DNA of 64,000 bases from Microcella alkaliphila (GTDB taxonomy: Bacteria; Actinomycetota; Actinomycetes; Actinomycetales; Microbacteriaceae). Location: positions 248,001 to 312,000 of the forward strand of contig NZ_SGXT01000014.1 of the NCBI RefSeq assembly GCF_004216855.1, read 5' to 3'. Shown here piece by piece: positions 11,118-19,748 of this stretch (positions are counted from its first letter, which is position 1; each line of letters opens with the position of its first letter). Under the pieces are notes generated by a model, which was given only the letters and a program-made list of their open reading frames with translations, was not told the DNA's origin and did no database searches. A program made the position numbers and the translations under genes.

Positions 11118-12632
11118 CTAGGCGCGCTGCGCGAGCTGCCGGATGAGGCGGTCGCCCGGCCGAACCGCGTCGAAGCGGGCCGTGATGTCGGCCCGCCCGA
11201 GCAGTTCTTCCAGCGCCGGGCGACGGCGCTGCGACACCAGGGTGACGACGAGCCCGCGGGCGCCGGCGCGGCCGGTGCGACCCGCGCGGTGCAGGTAGGC
11301 CTTGTACTCGTCGGGCGCGTCCGCCTGCACGACGATCGCGATGTCGTCGACGTGGATGCCGCGGGCGGCGACATCGGTGGCGACGAGAGCCGTGACGCGT
11401 CCGCTCGTCAGCTTGTCGAGGTTGCGCTGGCGGCGCTCCTGCGAGAGGTCGCCGTGCAGGGCCAAGGCCGCGATGCCGGCGTCGTCGAGGTGGTCAGCGA
11501 GCTCGTCGGCGAAGGTCTTCGTGCGGGTGAACACGAGCGCTTTGCCGTCGCCCGAGACGAGTTCTTCAACGACGGCGCGCTTGTGTCGCGGGTCGACGAC
11601 GAGCACACGGTGCTCGGTGGTCGACGTCTTCTGCGTCTCGCCCGCGATCTCATACACGGCCGGGTCGCGCAGGAATTCGGCGACGAGCGCGCCGACGCGG
11701 GTGTCAAGCGTCGCCGAGAACAGCAGCATCTGCGACTCGCTGCGAGTGCGGCGCAGGATGCGCTGCACCGGTTCGAGGAACCCCAACTCGCACAGGTGGT
11801 CGGCCTCGTCGACGACGGAGACGAGCACTTCCGACAGGTCGAGCTTGCCCTGCTCGATGAGGTCTTCGATACGGCCGGGGGTGCCGATGATGATGTCGAC
11901 GCCGCGCTTCAGCGCGCCCGTCTGACGACCCTGCGGCACACCGCCGTAGATCTGCGTCGTGAACAACCCGACGCTGCGGGCGATCGGCTGCACGGTGTCG
12001 TCGATCTGCAGAGCGAGCTCGCGGGTCGGCGCGAGAATCAGCGCGCGGGGCTTCCGACCCGGCAGCAGCTTCTTGGCGCCCCTGTTCTGCAGGAGCCGTT
12101 CGACGAGAGGCGCACCGAACGCGATGGTCTTGCCCGACCCGGTGCGGCCGCGGCCCAGCACGTGCCGGCCAGCCAGCACGTCGGGGATCGTCGCCGCCTG
12201 GATCGGGAAGGGCGACGTCGCGCCCTGCTCGGCGAGCGCCCGCACGATGTTCTGCCCGAGCCCGAGGTCAGAGAAGCTGAGCCCCGCCACCGACGCCGGG
12301 TCGACGAGGGTCGCCTTCAGCTTCTTCAGCACGACATCCGGCTGCAGCACGCGCGGCGTACGCGGGGCCGCATCGCGGGTCGCTGGCCGGGATGCGCGGG
12401 GCTCGGCGGGCGCGCGGTCGCGGCCCCGAGCATCCTCGCTGCGCTCCTGACGCTTGTGGCTGCCGGGTTTCGCGGGGCGCCCCGGCCCACCCTTCTTGCC
12501 GCGCTTCTGTTCGGGCTCGAAGGGCCGCCAGTCGGGGCGGTGCGTCTTCTTGCCCGTGCCGGTGCGACCGGACGACGCGGCGGCGCCGCTGCGCTTGCGC
12601 GGGTCGCGGGAGGATGAGGAGGGTCGGGCCAT
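11118..12632 (-). CDS. DEAD-box RNA helicase
   Basis: 504 residues. A basic, low-complexity N-terminus of about 100 residues (Arg/Lys/Gly/Pro) precedes a full DEAD-box core: Q-motif region FPIQAATIPDV, Walker A GRTGSGKT, motif Ib TPGR, motif II DEAD (VVDEADHLCELGFL), motif III SAT, and motif VI HRAGRTGRAG. It should unwind RNA duplexes, in ribosome assembly or cold adaptation. ATG at 12632; the divergent GNAT gene starts only 39 bp away, so the two share a promoter region. Confidence 0.93.
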   Translation of the reverse strand: MARPSSSSRDPRKRSGAAASSGRTGTGKKTHRPDWRPFEPEQKRGKKGGPGRPAKPGSHKRQERSEDARGRDRAPAEPRASRPATRDAAPRTPRVLQPDVVLKKLKATLVDPASVAGLSFSDLGLGQNIVRALAEQGATSPFPIQAATIPDVLAGRHVLGRGRTGSGKTIAFGAPLVERLLQNRGAKKLLPGRKPRALILAPTRELALQIDDTVQPIARSVGLFTTQIYGGVPQGRQTGALKRGVDIIIGTPGRIEDLIEQGKLDLSEVLVSVVDEADHLCELGFLEPVQRILRRTRSESQMLLFSATLDTRVGALVAEFLRDPAVYEIAGETQKTSTTEHRVLVVDPRHKRAVVEELVSGDGKALVFTRTKTFADELADHLDDAGIAALALHGDLSQERRQRNLDKLTSGRVTALVATDVAARGIHVDDIAIVVQADAPDEYKAYLHRAGRTGRAGARGLVVTLVSQRRRPALEELLGRADITARFDAVRPGDRLIRQLAQRA

Positions 12633-12671
12633 AGCCGCCCGAGCCTATCCCACGCGCATTACGCTGGCCCC

Positions 12672-13136
12672 GTGACGACCGTCGCCACCGAGCCCGCCGA
12701 GCAGCCCGACGTGCAGGCCATGCTCGACGAAGGCACCCAGCACGCGCTGAGCCTGTACCCGCCCGACTCGTGCTATCTGCTGAACGCGTCCGAGCTCGCG
12801 GCCGACGGCGTGACCGTCTGGGTCGCCCGCAGTGACGGCGGGGCCGCGCTCGGCATGGTCGCGCTCGTCGACGGCCGCGACGGCACGGCCGAGATCAAGC
12901 GACTCTTCGTGCGCGACGAGGCCCGCGGCCTCGGGGCCGCCACGATGCTGATGGATGCGCTGGAGCGGCACGCGCGCACGCTCGGCGCCGCGCGCATCCT
13001 GCTGGAGACCGGCCCCAAGCAGCTCGCGGCGATCAGCCTGTACGAGCGGCGCGGGTACGTGCGGATCGAGAACTTCGGCCCGTACGTCGGCGACGACTTC
13101 AGCCACTGCATGGCGCTCGAGCTCGACGGCCCCTAG
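12672..13136 (+). CDS. GNAT-family N-acetyltransferase
   Basis: 154 residues from a GTG at 12672. The acetyl-CoA-binding motif A is LFVRDEARGLGAATMLMDALE, followed by motif B with ISLYERRGYVRIENFGPY. This arrangement resembles small GNAT enzymes acting on amino acids or peptides; the substrate is unknown. It is divergent from the helicase, and its stop codon overlaps that of the RND gene on the other strand (shared CTAG). Confidence 0.88.
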   Translation: MTTVATEPAEQPDVQAMLDEGTQHALSLYPPDSCYLLNASELAADGVTVWVARSDGGAALGMVALVDGRDGTAEIKRLFVRDEARGLGAATMLMDALERHARTLGAARILLETGPKQLAAISLYERRGYVRIENFGPYVGDDFSHCMALELDGP

Positions 13137-16100
13137 TCGGAGGTCGTCGCGCGTTCCGCGGCGAGCACCGCCGCCTCGCGGGCGGCACGCTTCTCATCGC
13201 GACGTTCGCGCGCACCCTCGACGAGCCAGTACAGGGCCGGCAGCACGACGAGGGTCAGCAGTGTCGACGACACGAGTCCGCCGATCACGACGACGGCGAG
13301 CGGCTGCGAGATGAAGCCGGCCGTGCCGGTGATGCCGAGGCCGAGCGGCACGAGCGCGAAGATCGTGGCCGCCGCGGTCATCAGCACGGGGCGGAGTCGA
13401 CGCACCGAGCCTTCGATGACGGCCTGGCGCACCGTCATGCCGCCCTCGCGGTACTGGTTGACGAGGTCGATGAGCACGATCGCGTTCGTGACGACGATGC
13501 CGATCAGCATGAGCACGCCGACGAGCGACGGCACGCCGAGCGGAATGTCGGCGATGACCTGCAGGAGGATCGCGCCGGTTGCGGCGAACGGCACTGAGAC
13601 GAGCAGCAGCAACGGCTGACGGAGGCTCTTGAACGTCGCGACCAGGATCACGTAGGTGATGAGCAGGGCGACGAGCAGCGCGAGGCCGAGCTGCTGGAAG
13701 GCGTCGGCCTGCTGGGCTGCAACGCCGCCCAGCTCGGCGCGGGCGCCGTCGGGCAGCTCGATGTCGTCGAGCGCGGCCGCGAGCACGGCCGACGCGCTGC
13801 CGATGTCCTGCGTCGACGGGGTGATGCTGACGGTTGCACTGCGAATTCCCCGCATCGTGGTGATCGACTCGGGCCCGAGGGCCTCTTCGACCACCGCGAC
13901 CTCACTGAGGGCGAGCGGCCCGGTCGCGGTGGGCAGCGTGAAGTCGCGCAGCTCGGAGATGGTGACGGGGGCATCATCGTTCGGGAGGAAGATGTCGAGC
14001 GTCGTGTCGTTGATCACGACGTCGCCGACGGGCGCGGGGAACATCGCCTGCGCCACGAGACCACCAATCGCCGCCTCGGTCAAGCCCACCTCGGCGGCAG
14101 CCACGCGATCGACCTCGATGGCGATGTACGGCTGCGTCTCGGACAGGTTGCTGGATGCTTCGGCCGTCACCTCGAGGTCGCTAACGGCGTCGAGCACGTC
14201 TTGGGCGGCCTCGCGCAGCGCCTCCTGGTTCGGCGCGAAGATCTCGACGTCGATGGTCGACGACGCGAAGCCCTGGTCGGCGGAGCGCACCGTGATGTCG
14301 CCGACACCCTCGAGGGCGAACAGCCGATCGCGCACCTCTTGCTGGAGGGCGACCTGGTCGGCGCTCTCATCGGTGGTGATCGAGTAGGTGATGTCGCTGC
14401 CGCGGCCGAGGAAGCCGAAGATGCCGCCACCCTGGCCGATCGACGCCTGCACGGTCTCGATGCCGTCGATCTCGAAGAGTGTTTCTTCGACGACCGTTGC
14501 CGCCTCGTCGAGTCGGTCGAGACTGGCCGCCGTATCCACGCTCTGCCGAACGGTGAGCGTGTTCTGTCCGCTGTCGCCGATGAAGTTGGTCTGCAACTGG
14601 GTGGCGAGCGCGCCGGTGCCGCCGAGCACGAGCAGGGCGAGTAGCAGAGTGGCGACGGGACGGCGCACGCTGAACCGCAGAGCGGGCAGGTAGCCGCGCT
14701 GGAGGGGCGTCGGGTTCGCCGACTCCTCCTCGAAGGTCTTCGCTGGCGCGTGCGAGCCCGCCTTCGGGCGGCGCAGGAACCAATACGAGAGCACGGGCAC
14801 GATCGTGAGTGCCGTGAACAGCGAGGCGCCGAGGGCGATCGCCGTGGTCAACGCGAAGGGGCGGAACAGTTCACCCGTGATGTCGCCCACGAGCGCGAGC
14901 GGCAGGAACACCGCGATCGTGATGAGGGTTGACGACGTAATGGCGGTGGCGACCTCGCGCACCCCGTTCTGAATCGCCTCCATGCGCTCTTCGCCGAGAC
15001 CCATGTGCCGCTTGATGTTCTCGACGACGACGATCGAGTCGTCGACGACGCGGCCGATCGAGATCGTGATCGCGCCGAGCGTCAAGATGTTGATCGAGTA
15101 GTCGGCCACCTGCATCCCGATAAAGGTCAACAGGATGGATGTCGGAATCGCGACGGCGGTCACGAGCGTCGAGCGCACCGACAGCAGGAACACCAGAATC
15201 ACGATGACGGCGAACACGAGCCCGAGGGAGCCCTCGATCGCGAGCGCCTCGATCGAGCTCTCGATGAACGGCGCCTGGTCGAAGACGACGGTGAACTCGG
15301 TGCCCGAGCCGATGGCGGCGGCGATCGCCGGCAACGCGTTCTGCACGGCGCGGGAGACGTCGACGGTGTTGCCATCGGGCGTCTTCGTGATGCCGAGGGT
15401 GAGCGCGGGTTCGCCGTTGATGCGCGACAGGTTGTCGACCGGGTTGCTGACGATGGCCACGTCGGCGACGTCGTCGATCGTCGTGACGACGAGAGTGCCC
15501 TCGGCCGTCACCTCAGGCTCGTCGGCGAGCAGGGGCACGGCGGCGAGCGCGTCCACGCTCTCGATGCGCACGCCCGTCAAGACGGCGAGGGTGCGGTCGT
15601 TCTCGGTGATGGTGCCGGCCGGCAGCAGCACACCGTAGGCGTCGAGGGCGTCGACGATGTCGGACCGGGTGAGCCCGCGCTCGGCGAGGGCGTCGTCGTC
15701 GACCGTCACCTCGACGCGGTCGCCGACCGCGCCGAATACGCTGACTTCGCGAACGCCCTCAATGTCGGTGAGCTCGGGCACCGCCTGAACGTCGAGCGCG
15801 GCGGCGAGCTCTCCTTCACTGAGGCCGCTCGTGACACCCACTTGCACGACCGGGAGGTCATCGATCGACCCCGTGATGACCTGCACGTCGGCGCTCGACG
15901 GCAGGTCGAGGCGATTGACGGCGAGCTGCACGCGCTGCTCGGCGCGCGCAATGTCGGTGCCGAAGGTGAACTGCGCGGTCACGGTCGAGAACCCGGTCGA
16001 TGACGTCGCATCGGATGCCTCGAGGCCGTCGACCGCTTGAATCGCGTTCTCGATCGGCGTCGACACGTCTTGTTCGACCGCATCGGGGGCCGCCCCCGGG

Positions 16101-16255
16101 TACTGGCTGATGATCAGCACCTGCGGGAAGGCGATCGAGGGAATCAGTTCCTGCTTGAGGCTCGTCAGCGCGAGTCCGCCGAAGACGCCGACCACGATCG
16201 TGACGAGCGCGATGAGCGCCCGGTTGCGCAGGCTGAAGGCCGACAGCTGAAACAC
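13133..16255 (-). CDS. RND-superfamily efflux transporter
   Basis: 1040 residues with the AcrB/HAE-1 layout: TM1 at about 10-30, a large extracytoplasmic loop (about 35-335), five TM segments (about 340-540), a second loop (about 555-860) and five further TM segments ending near 1010. The TM4 region GRVVDDSIVVVENI carries the proton-relay aspartates, and PSIAFPQVLIISQYPGAAPD is the family start pattern. No HlyD-type adaptor or outer-membrane factor is adjacent, as expected for a monoderm host. Start is GTG at 16255 with CGGAG 7 bp upstream. The exported substrate is unknown. Confidence 0.9.
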   Translation of the reverse strand: MFQLSAFSLRNRALIALVTIVVGVFGGLALTSLKQELIPSIAFPQVLIISQYPGAAPDAVEQDVSTPIENAIQAVDGLEASDATSSTGFSTVTAQFTFGTDIARAEQRVQLAVNRLDLPSSADVQVITGSIDDLPVVQVGVTSGLSEGELAAALDVQAVPELTDIEGVREVSVFGAVGDRVEVTVDDDALAERGLTRSDIVDALDAYGVLLPAGTITENDRTLAVLTGVRIESVDALAAVPLLADEPEVTAEGTLVVTTIDDVADVAIVSNPVDNLSRINGEPALTLGITKTPDGNTVDVSRAVQNALPAIAAAIGSGTEFTVVFDQAPFIESSIEALAIEGSLGLVFAVIVILVFLLSVRSTLVTAVAIPTSILLTFIGMQVADYSINILTLGAITISIGRVVDDSIVVVENIKRHMGLGEERMEAIQNGVREVATAITSSTLITIAVFLPLALVGDITGELFRPFALTTAIALGASLFTALTIVPVLSYWFLRRPKAGSHAPAKTFEEESANPTPLQRGYLPALRFSVRRPVATLLLALLVLGGTGALATQLQTNFIGDSGQNTLTVRQSVDTAASLDRLDEAATVVEETLFEIDGIETVQASIGQGGGIFGFLGRGSDITYSITTDESADQVALQQEVRDRLFALEGVGDITVRSADQGFASSTIDVEIFAPNQEALREAAQDVLDAVSDLEVTAEASSNLSETQPYIAIEVDRVAAAEVGLTEAAIGGLVAQAMFPAPVGDVVINDTTLDIFLPNDDAPVTISELRDFTLPTATGPLALSEVAVVEEALGPESITTMRGIRSATVSITPSTQDIGSASAVLAAALDDIELPDGARAELGGVAAQQADAFQQLGLALLVALLITYVILVATFKSLRQPLLLLVSVPFAATGAILLQVIADIPLGVPSLVGVLMLIGIVVTNAIVLIDLVNQYREGGMTVRQAVIEGSVRRLRPVLMTAAATIFALVPLGLGITGTAGFISQPLAVVVIGGLVSSTLLTLVVLPALYWLVEGARERRDEKRAAREAAVLAAERATTSD

Positions 16256-16389
16256 GGGCGACTCCGGGTGAGGCGAAAAGGGGTGGTGGCAGGGATTGCG
16301 TCACGCGAAGAGCCGCATGCAATGCTCGTCAGCATCCCAGCAGTTACTGGACATTGCCAAAGCGGCGCGTGAGTGCGCGCCGCGAATTC

Positions 16390-16401
16390 GACCGATCGGT
16401 C
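16390..16401. promoter_or_regulatory. TetR-type palindromic site upstream of RND gene
   Basis: GACCGATCGGTC is a perfect 12-bp palindrome 135 bp upstream of the RND start and just after the MocR gene stop. The sequence is of the kind bound by TetR-family repressors of efflux genes, but no tetR gene is present nearby. A GGCGCG-TGAGTG-CGCGCC hairpin lies beside it (16364-16381). Confidence 0.4.
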
Positions 16402-16427
16402 AGTGGTCCTTGCGCCCGGCGTGCCGC

Positions 16428-17867
16428 CTACACGACCGCATCGACGAGGGCGTCGCTCGTCGCCGGGCGGTGCGAACCGCTGTCGAGTCGCTGCCAGGCG
16501 CGCTCGAGCCCGTCAACCGCGCGGCGAATCAGCGGCTCGGGGTAGCAGAACGGCAGGCGCACATAGCGTTCGAAGGCGCCGTCGACGCTGAAGCGGGGGC
16601 CGGCGCCGATTTGGACGCCTTCTGCCCGCGCGACGAGGGCGAGTTCGCTCGCGACAGGGCGGCCGAGGTTCGTCCAGAGCACGAGCCCGCCCTCGATCTG
16701 CGGCAGCCGCCAGTCGGGCAGCTGGGCGGCGAGCAACTCGCGCAAAAGCGCCTCCCCGCTGCGCAGCTGCGCACGCCGCTCGCCGACCAACTCGTCGTAG
16801 CGCGGCAAGAGTTCGAGCAGGAGAAGCTGCTCCAGGGTCGGCGAGCCCAGGTCGCCGGGCGGGCGGGCGCGAGCAAGTTCGGCGATGGTGTCGCGGTCAG
16901 CGCGGATCCAGCCGAGGCGAATGCCGCCCCAGACGCTCTTTCCGACCGAGCCGACCGTGATGATGCGGGGGCTGTGCACGGCCATGGGCTGACGGCTCAC
17001 ACCGTCGACGGCAAGGTCGGCCATCGTCTCGTCGACGATGAGCCGCGTGCCGTGGCGGTCGGCGAGGGCCGCAAGCCGAGCACGCTGCTCATCGGGCATG
17101 ATGCGGCCCGTCGGGTTGTGCACGTCGGGCATGAGGTAGGCGAGGCTCGGCGCCGAGCGGGGAAAGAGCTGGGCGAGGGCATCGTCATCCCACCCGGCAT
17201 CGGCGCTGACGGGCACCCCGACCAGTCGCGCTCCGGCCGCGGTCAACGCTTCGAGCGCGTGCGGGTAGCTCGGGTTCTCCACGAGGGCACGGTCGCCGCG
17301 GCCGATGAGTGCGGTCGCGATTAGCGCGATGGCGTGCTGCGCGCCGAGGGTGATCAACATCTGATCGGGCGATGTCGGAAGCCCGCGGGCGGTGTAACGG
17401 TCGGCGAGCGCCGCGCGCAGCTCGTCGAGGCCGAACAGGTCGAAGCCGGCGAGGCCGAGGTGGTGAGGCAGCCGCTGTACCGCGGCGGCTGCCGCGTCGA
17501 CGACGGCAGGCAGGGCGGGCAGCGTCGCCTTGGAGAAATCGAGGAGGTCGGGGCGGTCGACGATGTCGAAGGCGGGTACATCGCCCGCGGGAAGGGCCGC
17601 CACACTGCCCGAGCCGCGGCGGCTGACGAGGTATCCCAGCTCGCGGAGGCGGGCGTAGGCCGCCGCCACCGTGGTTCGGCTGACGCCCTCATGGTCGGCG
17701 AGCTGCCGCTCGGCCGGGAGGCGCGCGCCGAGGGTGATTCGTCCGTCGAGGATCAGTAGGCGAACCCGATCGGAGAGCGCCTGAGCGAGGGTGCCGCTGT
17801 GCGCACGCCAGTCGCCAAGTTGGGCGCTGAGCGCGCGCGCGGTGAGCGTGGTCGTCGCGGTCGCCAT
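16428..17867 (-). CDS. MocR-family regulator (GntR HTH + aminotransferase domain), YczR-like
   Basis: 479 residues from the ATG at 17867; an ATG 63 bp further upstream would read through the operator and is rejected. An N-terminal GntR winged helix (about 15-85, LPAERQLADHEGVSRTTVAAAYARL) is joined by a linker to a fold-type I PLP aminotransferase domain (about 110-475). The PLP lysine lies in VGSVGKSVWGGIRLGW, and the cofactor-ring Asp in LIVDETMADLAVDG. MocR regulators sense PLP or amino compounds. It is divergent from a YczE-family membrane gene across a 61-bp gap containing a palindrome, which is the known yczR-yczE arrangement. Confidence 0.9.
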   Translation of the reverse strand: MATATTTLTARALSAQLGDWRAHSGTLAQALSDRVRLLILDGRITLGARLPAERQLADHEGVSRTTVAAAYARLRELGYLVSRRGSGSVAALPAGDVPAFDIVDRPDLLDFSKATLPALPAVVDAAAAAVQRLPHHLGLAGFDLFGLDELRAALADRYTARGLPTSPDQMLITLGAQHAIALIATALIGRGDRALVENPSYPHALEALTAAGARLVGVPVSADAGWDDDALAQLFPRSAPSLAYLMPDVHNPTGRIMPDEQRARLAALADRHGTRLIVDETMADLAVDGVSRQPMAVHSPRIITVGSVGKSVWGGIRLGWIRADRDTIAELARARPPGDLGSPTLEQLLLLELLPRYDELVGERRAQLRSGEALLRELLAAQLPDWRLPQIEGGLVLWTNLGRPVASELALVARAEGVQIGAGPRFSVDGAFERYVRLPFCYPEPLIRRAVDGLERAWQRLDSGSHRPATSDALVDAVV

Positions 17868-17884
17868 GTGGCCACGATAGCGCG

Positions 17885-17909
17885 ATTGGCCTCTTGTGAA
17901 CAGGCCAAT
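17885..17909. promoter_or_regulatory. Palindromic operator between mocR and yczE
   Basis: ATTGGCCT (17885-17892) and AGGCCAAT (17902-17909) are perfect 8-bp inverted arms around a 9-base CTTGTGAAC centre. They sit midway in the 61-bp divergent promoter region, ideally placed for control of both genes by the MocR/GntR regulator. Confidence 0.65.
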
Positions 17910-17928
17910 ACTGCTGTGGACTGGGCGC

Positions 17929-18627
17929 ATGACCTCGACGACCGCAGCGACGACCCCCGCGCGCCCCGTGCATCCGGCGCGCCGCTGGTCGCAGTTGCTC
18001 GTCGGCTTGGTGCTTTACGGCGTCGCGATCGGGCTCATGATCAGCGCCAACGTGGGCCTCGACCCGTGGACGGTCTTCGCGCAGGGGTGGTCACGCACCG
18101 TCGGTATTCCGATTGGCATCATGACGGTACTGATTGGCATTGGCGTGCTGCTGCTCTGGATCCCCCTGAAGCAGCGCCCCGGTATCGGCACGGTGCTGAA
18201 CGTCATCGTGATCGGCCCCGTCATCGACCTGACACTGCTCGTGGTCGACACCCCCGATGCGCTCATCGCGCGCTGGGTGGTGTTCCTCGGCGGGCTGGCG
18301 CTGCTGGCCCTCGCGACCGGGCTGTACATCGGCGCCGGCTTCGGCCCGGGGCCCCGCGACGGCCTCATGACCGGCGCGCACGCGCGGTTCGGCTGGCCCG
18401 TCTGGGCGGTCCGCACGGGCGTCGAGGTCACCGTGCTGGCCACCGGCTGGATGCTCGGGGGCACGGTTGGGCTCGGAACGGTCGCCTTCGCCCTGCTCAT
18501 CGGCCCCATGGTCGGCGTCACGCTGCCGCGCCTGCGTCTCCCTGAGGCACCTCGACGCCAGCGCGGAAGCGTGCGCAGCACGGACGCGAGTCACCCGGTA
18601 CCGGGCGGGACGGGAGGGGGAGCATGA
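17929..18627 (+). CDS. YczE/YyaS/YitT-family membrane protein
   Basis: 232 residues from ATG at 17929. There are five hydrophobic segments (about 25-45, 60-80, 90-110, 120-145, 165-195). The family signature regions are GVAIGLMISANVGLDPWTVFAQG and GLYIGAGFGPGPRDGLMTG. The molecular function of YczE proteins is not established. The partner MocR regulator is divergent, so the gene is probably induced by its ligand. The cytoplasmic tail is basic and Ser/Thr-rich. Its stop overlaps the start of a 35-residue protein (ATGA). Confidence 0.88.
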   Translation: MTSTTAATTPARPVHPARRWSQLLVGLVLYGVAIGLMISANVGLDPWTVFAQGWSRTVGIPIGIMTVLIGIGVLLLWIPLKQRPGIGTVLNVIVIGPVIDLTLLVVDTPDALIARWVVFLGGLALLALATGLYIGAGFGPGPRDGLMTGAHARFGWPVWAVRTGVEVTVLATGWMLGGTVGLGTVAFALLIGPMVGVTLPRLRLPEAPRRQRGSVRSTDASHPVPGGTGGGA

Positions 18628-18731
18628 CGGTCCTCATTGCACTCGCGGCCCTCAGCACGTGGGCGATCGTCGCGACGGTCGAGTTGGTTGGTCGGGACGG
18701 CTACGGGCGCATCCCCACGCGCACCGGCTAG
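18624..18731 (+). CDS. 35-residue single-TM protein
   Basis: ATG at 18624 overlaps the yczE stop (ATGA) and reads 35 codons to TAG. One hydrophobic helix (MTVLIALAALSTWAIVATVELV) is followed by a short basic tail containing RDGYGRIPTR. The tail DGYGR-(I/V)-PTR looks like that of small membrane proteins I associate with other actinobacteria. The function is unknown; coupling to yczE suggests a partner role. Confidence 0.6.
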   Translation: MTVLIALAALSTWAIVATVELVGRDGYGRIPTRTG

Positions 18732-18795
18732 CATCCAGTCTCCGCCGCGGGGTGCTCCGCGCGGCGGGCGACCCGGTTCAGGCGGGTCGCACCCG

Positions 18796-18825
18796 TCGGG
18801 GGTGAGGGTTCCAGGCCTCACCCCC
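18796..18825 (+). terminator. Terminator of the yczE unit
   Basis: An 11-bp perfect stem (18796-18806 with 18815-18825) with an 8-base loop is followed by CCGGTCTTTT. It ends the yczE-small protein unit before the PadR-controlled operon. Two more stem-loops precede it (see the 18742-18825 finding). Confidence 0.8.
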
Positions 18826-18862
18826 GCCGGTCTTTTCGCGCGACCCTTGCGCGGGATCAAAA

Positions 18863-18901
18863 CGCGATATATCGTGTCTTGCACGGACGCGATATATCGC
18901 G
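18863..18901 (+). promoter_or_regulatory. Twin palindromic operators of the DUF4097-PadR operon
   Basis: CGCGATATATCGTG (18863-18876) and the perfect palindrome CGCGATATATCGCG (18888-18901) lie 25 bp apart, start to start, and 41 bp before the DUF4097 start. AT-rich palindromes such as these stand out in this GC-rich DNA and fit autoregulation by the PadR protein encoded in the same operon. Confidence 0.7.
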
Positions 18902-18941
18902 AGATGAGCATCCCGGGTGGGACCGCCGAAAGGAGCCGCGC

Positions 18942-19748
18942 ATGGCGCAAGAAACCTGGATCGTCAGCGATCCGACCACGATCGACCTCGAGCTCGTGCG
19001 CAGTGTCAAGGTGGGCCTCATCGGGGGGCAGGTGGACATCGTCGCCCACGACGAGCCCGGCGCGCGCATCGAGGTGCACGGCGTCACCGGCCGCGACCTG
19101 AAGATCGCACTCGACGGCGACCGGCTGGTCGTCGACCACCTCGACAAGCGCTGGACCGAGTTTCTCGACATGTTCCGCAGCTACCGCGGCTCGTCGAAGG
19201 CCGAGGTCAGCATTCTCGTTCCACGCAGTGCCGCCCTCACGTTCGGCGTCGTGACGGCGACCGCGCTGATCAGCGGCTTGCACTCCGACGTGTCGGTCAG
19301 CACGGTCAGCGGCGACGTCGTCGTCGACGGCGTCGCCGGCGACCTCAGCGTCAACGCCGTCAGCGGCGAAGTGTCGGTGCGCGGCCACCACGGCGACGTG
19401 TCGGCGAAGACCGTGTCGGGTGACCTGACGGTCAGCGGCGAGGTGTTCCGGTTCCGGGGCAACACCGTCTCGGGCGACACCTTCGTCGACCTGCACGGGC
19501 TACCCGACATGGTCTCGCAGAAGAGCGTCAGCGGCGACCTCACCGTGCGCCTCGATGCGGGCGTGCCCACGCAGTACCGCATCACCACGCTGTCGGGCGC
19601 GCTACAACTCGACGATGCGCGCGTCACCGGCGTGCGGGGGCAGTACGAGGGCCGCTTCGGCGAGCTGCACGGGCGCTTCACCGAGGTGGTGGCGAGCACC
19701 GTGTCGGGCGACGTGTCGGTCGTGCACGCGGAGCGGGTCGCGTCGTGA
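18942..19748 (+). CDS. DUF4097-family beta-repeat protein
   Basis: 268 residues starting at the ATG at 18942, which has AAAGGAG 7 bp upstream; an earlier in-frame ATG overlaps the operator and is rejected. The second half consists of repeating short strands with the (V/L)SG(D/E)(V/L)(T/S)V pattern (TVSGDVVVDGVAGDLSVNAVSGEVSV), the DUF4097 beta-helix. No signal peptide or TM segment is visible. DUF4097 proteins commonly accompany PadR regulators and envelope-stress genes; the biochemical role is unknown. It is followed, with 4-bp overlap, by the PadR gene. Confidence 0.87.
   Translation: MAQETWIVSDPTTIDLELVRSVKVGLIGGQVDIVAHDEPGARIEVHGVTGRDLKIALDGDRLVVDHLDKRWTEFLDMFRSYRGSSKAEVSILVPRSAALTFGVVTATALISGLHSDVSVSTVSGDVVVDGVAGDLSVNAVSGEVSVRGHHGDVSAKTVSGDLTVSGEVFRFRGNTVSGDTFVDLHGLPDMVSQKSVSGDLTVRLDAGVPTQYRITTLSGALQLDDARVTGVRGQYEGRFGELHGRFTEVVASTVSGDVSVVHAERVAS

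Noticed and set aside
18796-18825. tRNA T-arm resemblance (GGTTCCAGGCC) in the hairpin after yczE
   Set aside because: No acceptor stem, D-arm or anticodon arm can be drawn; the structure is a terminator hairpin.
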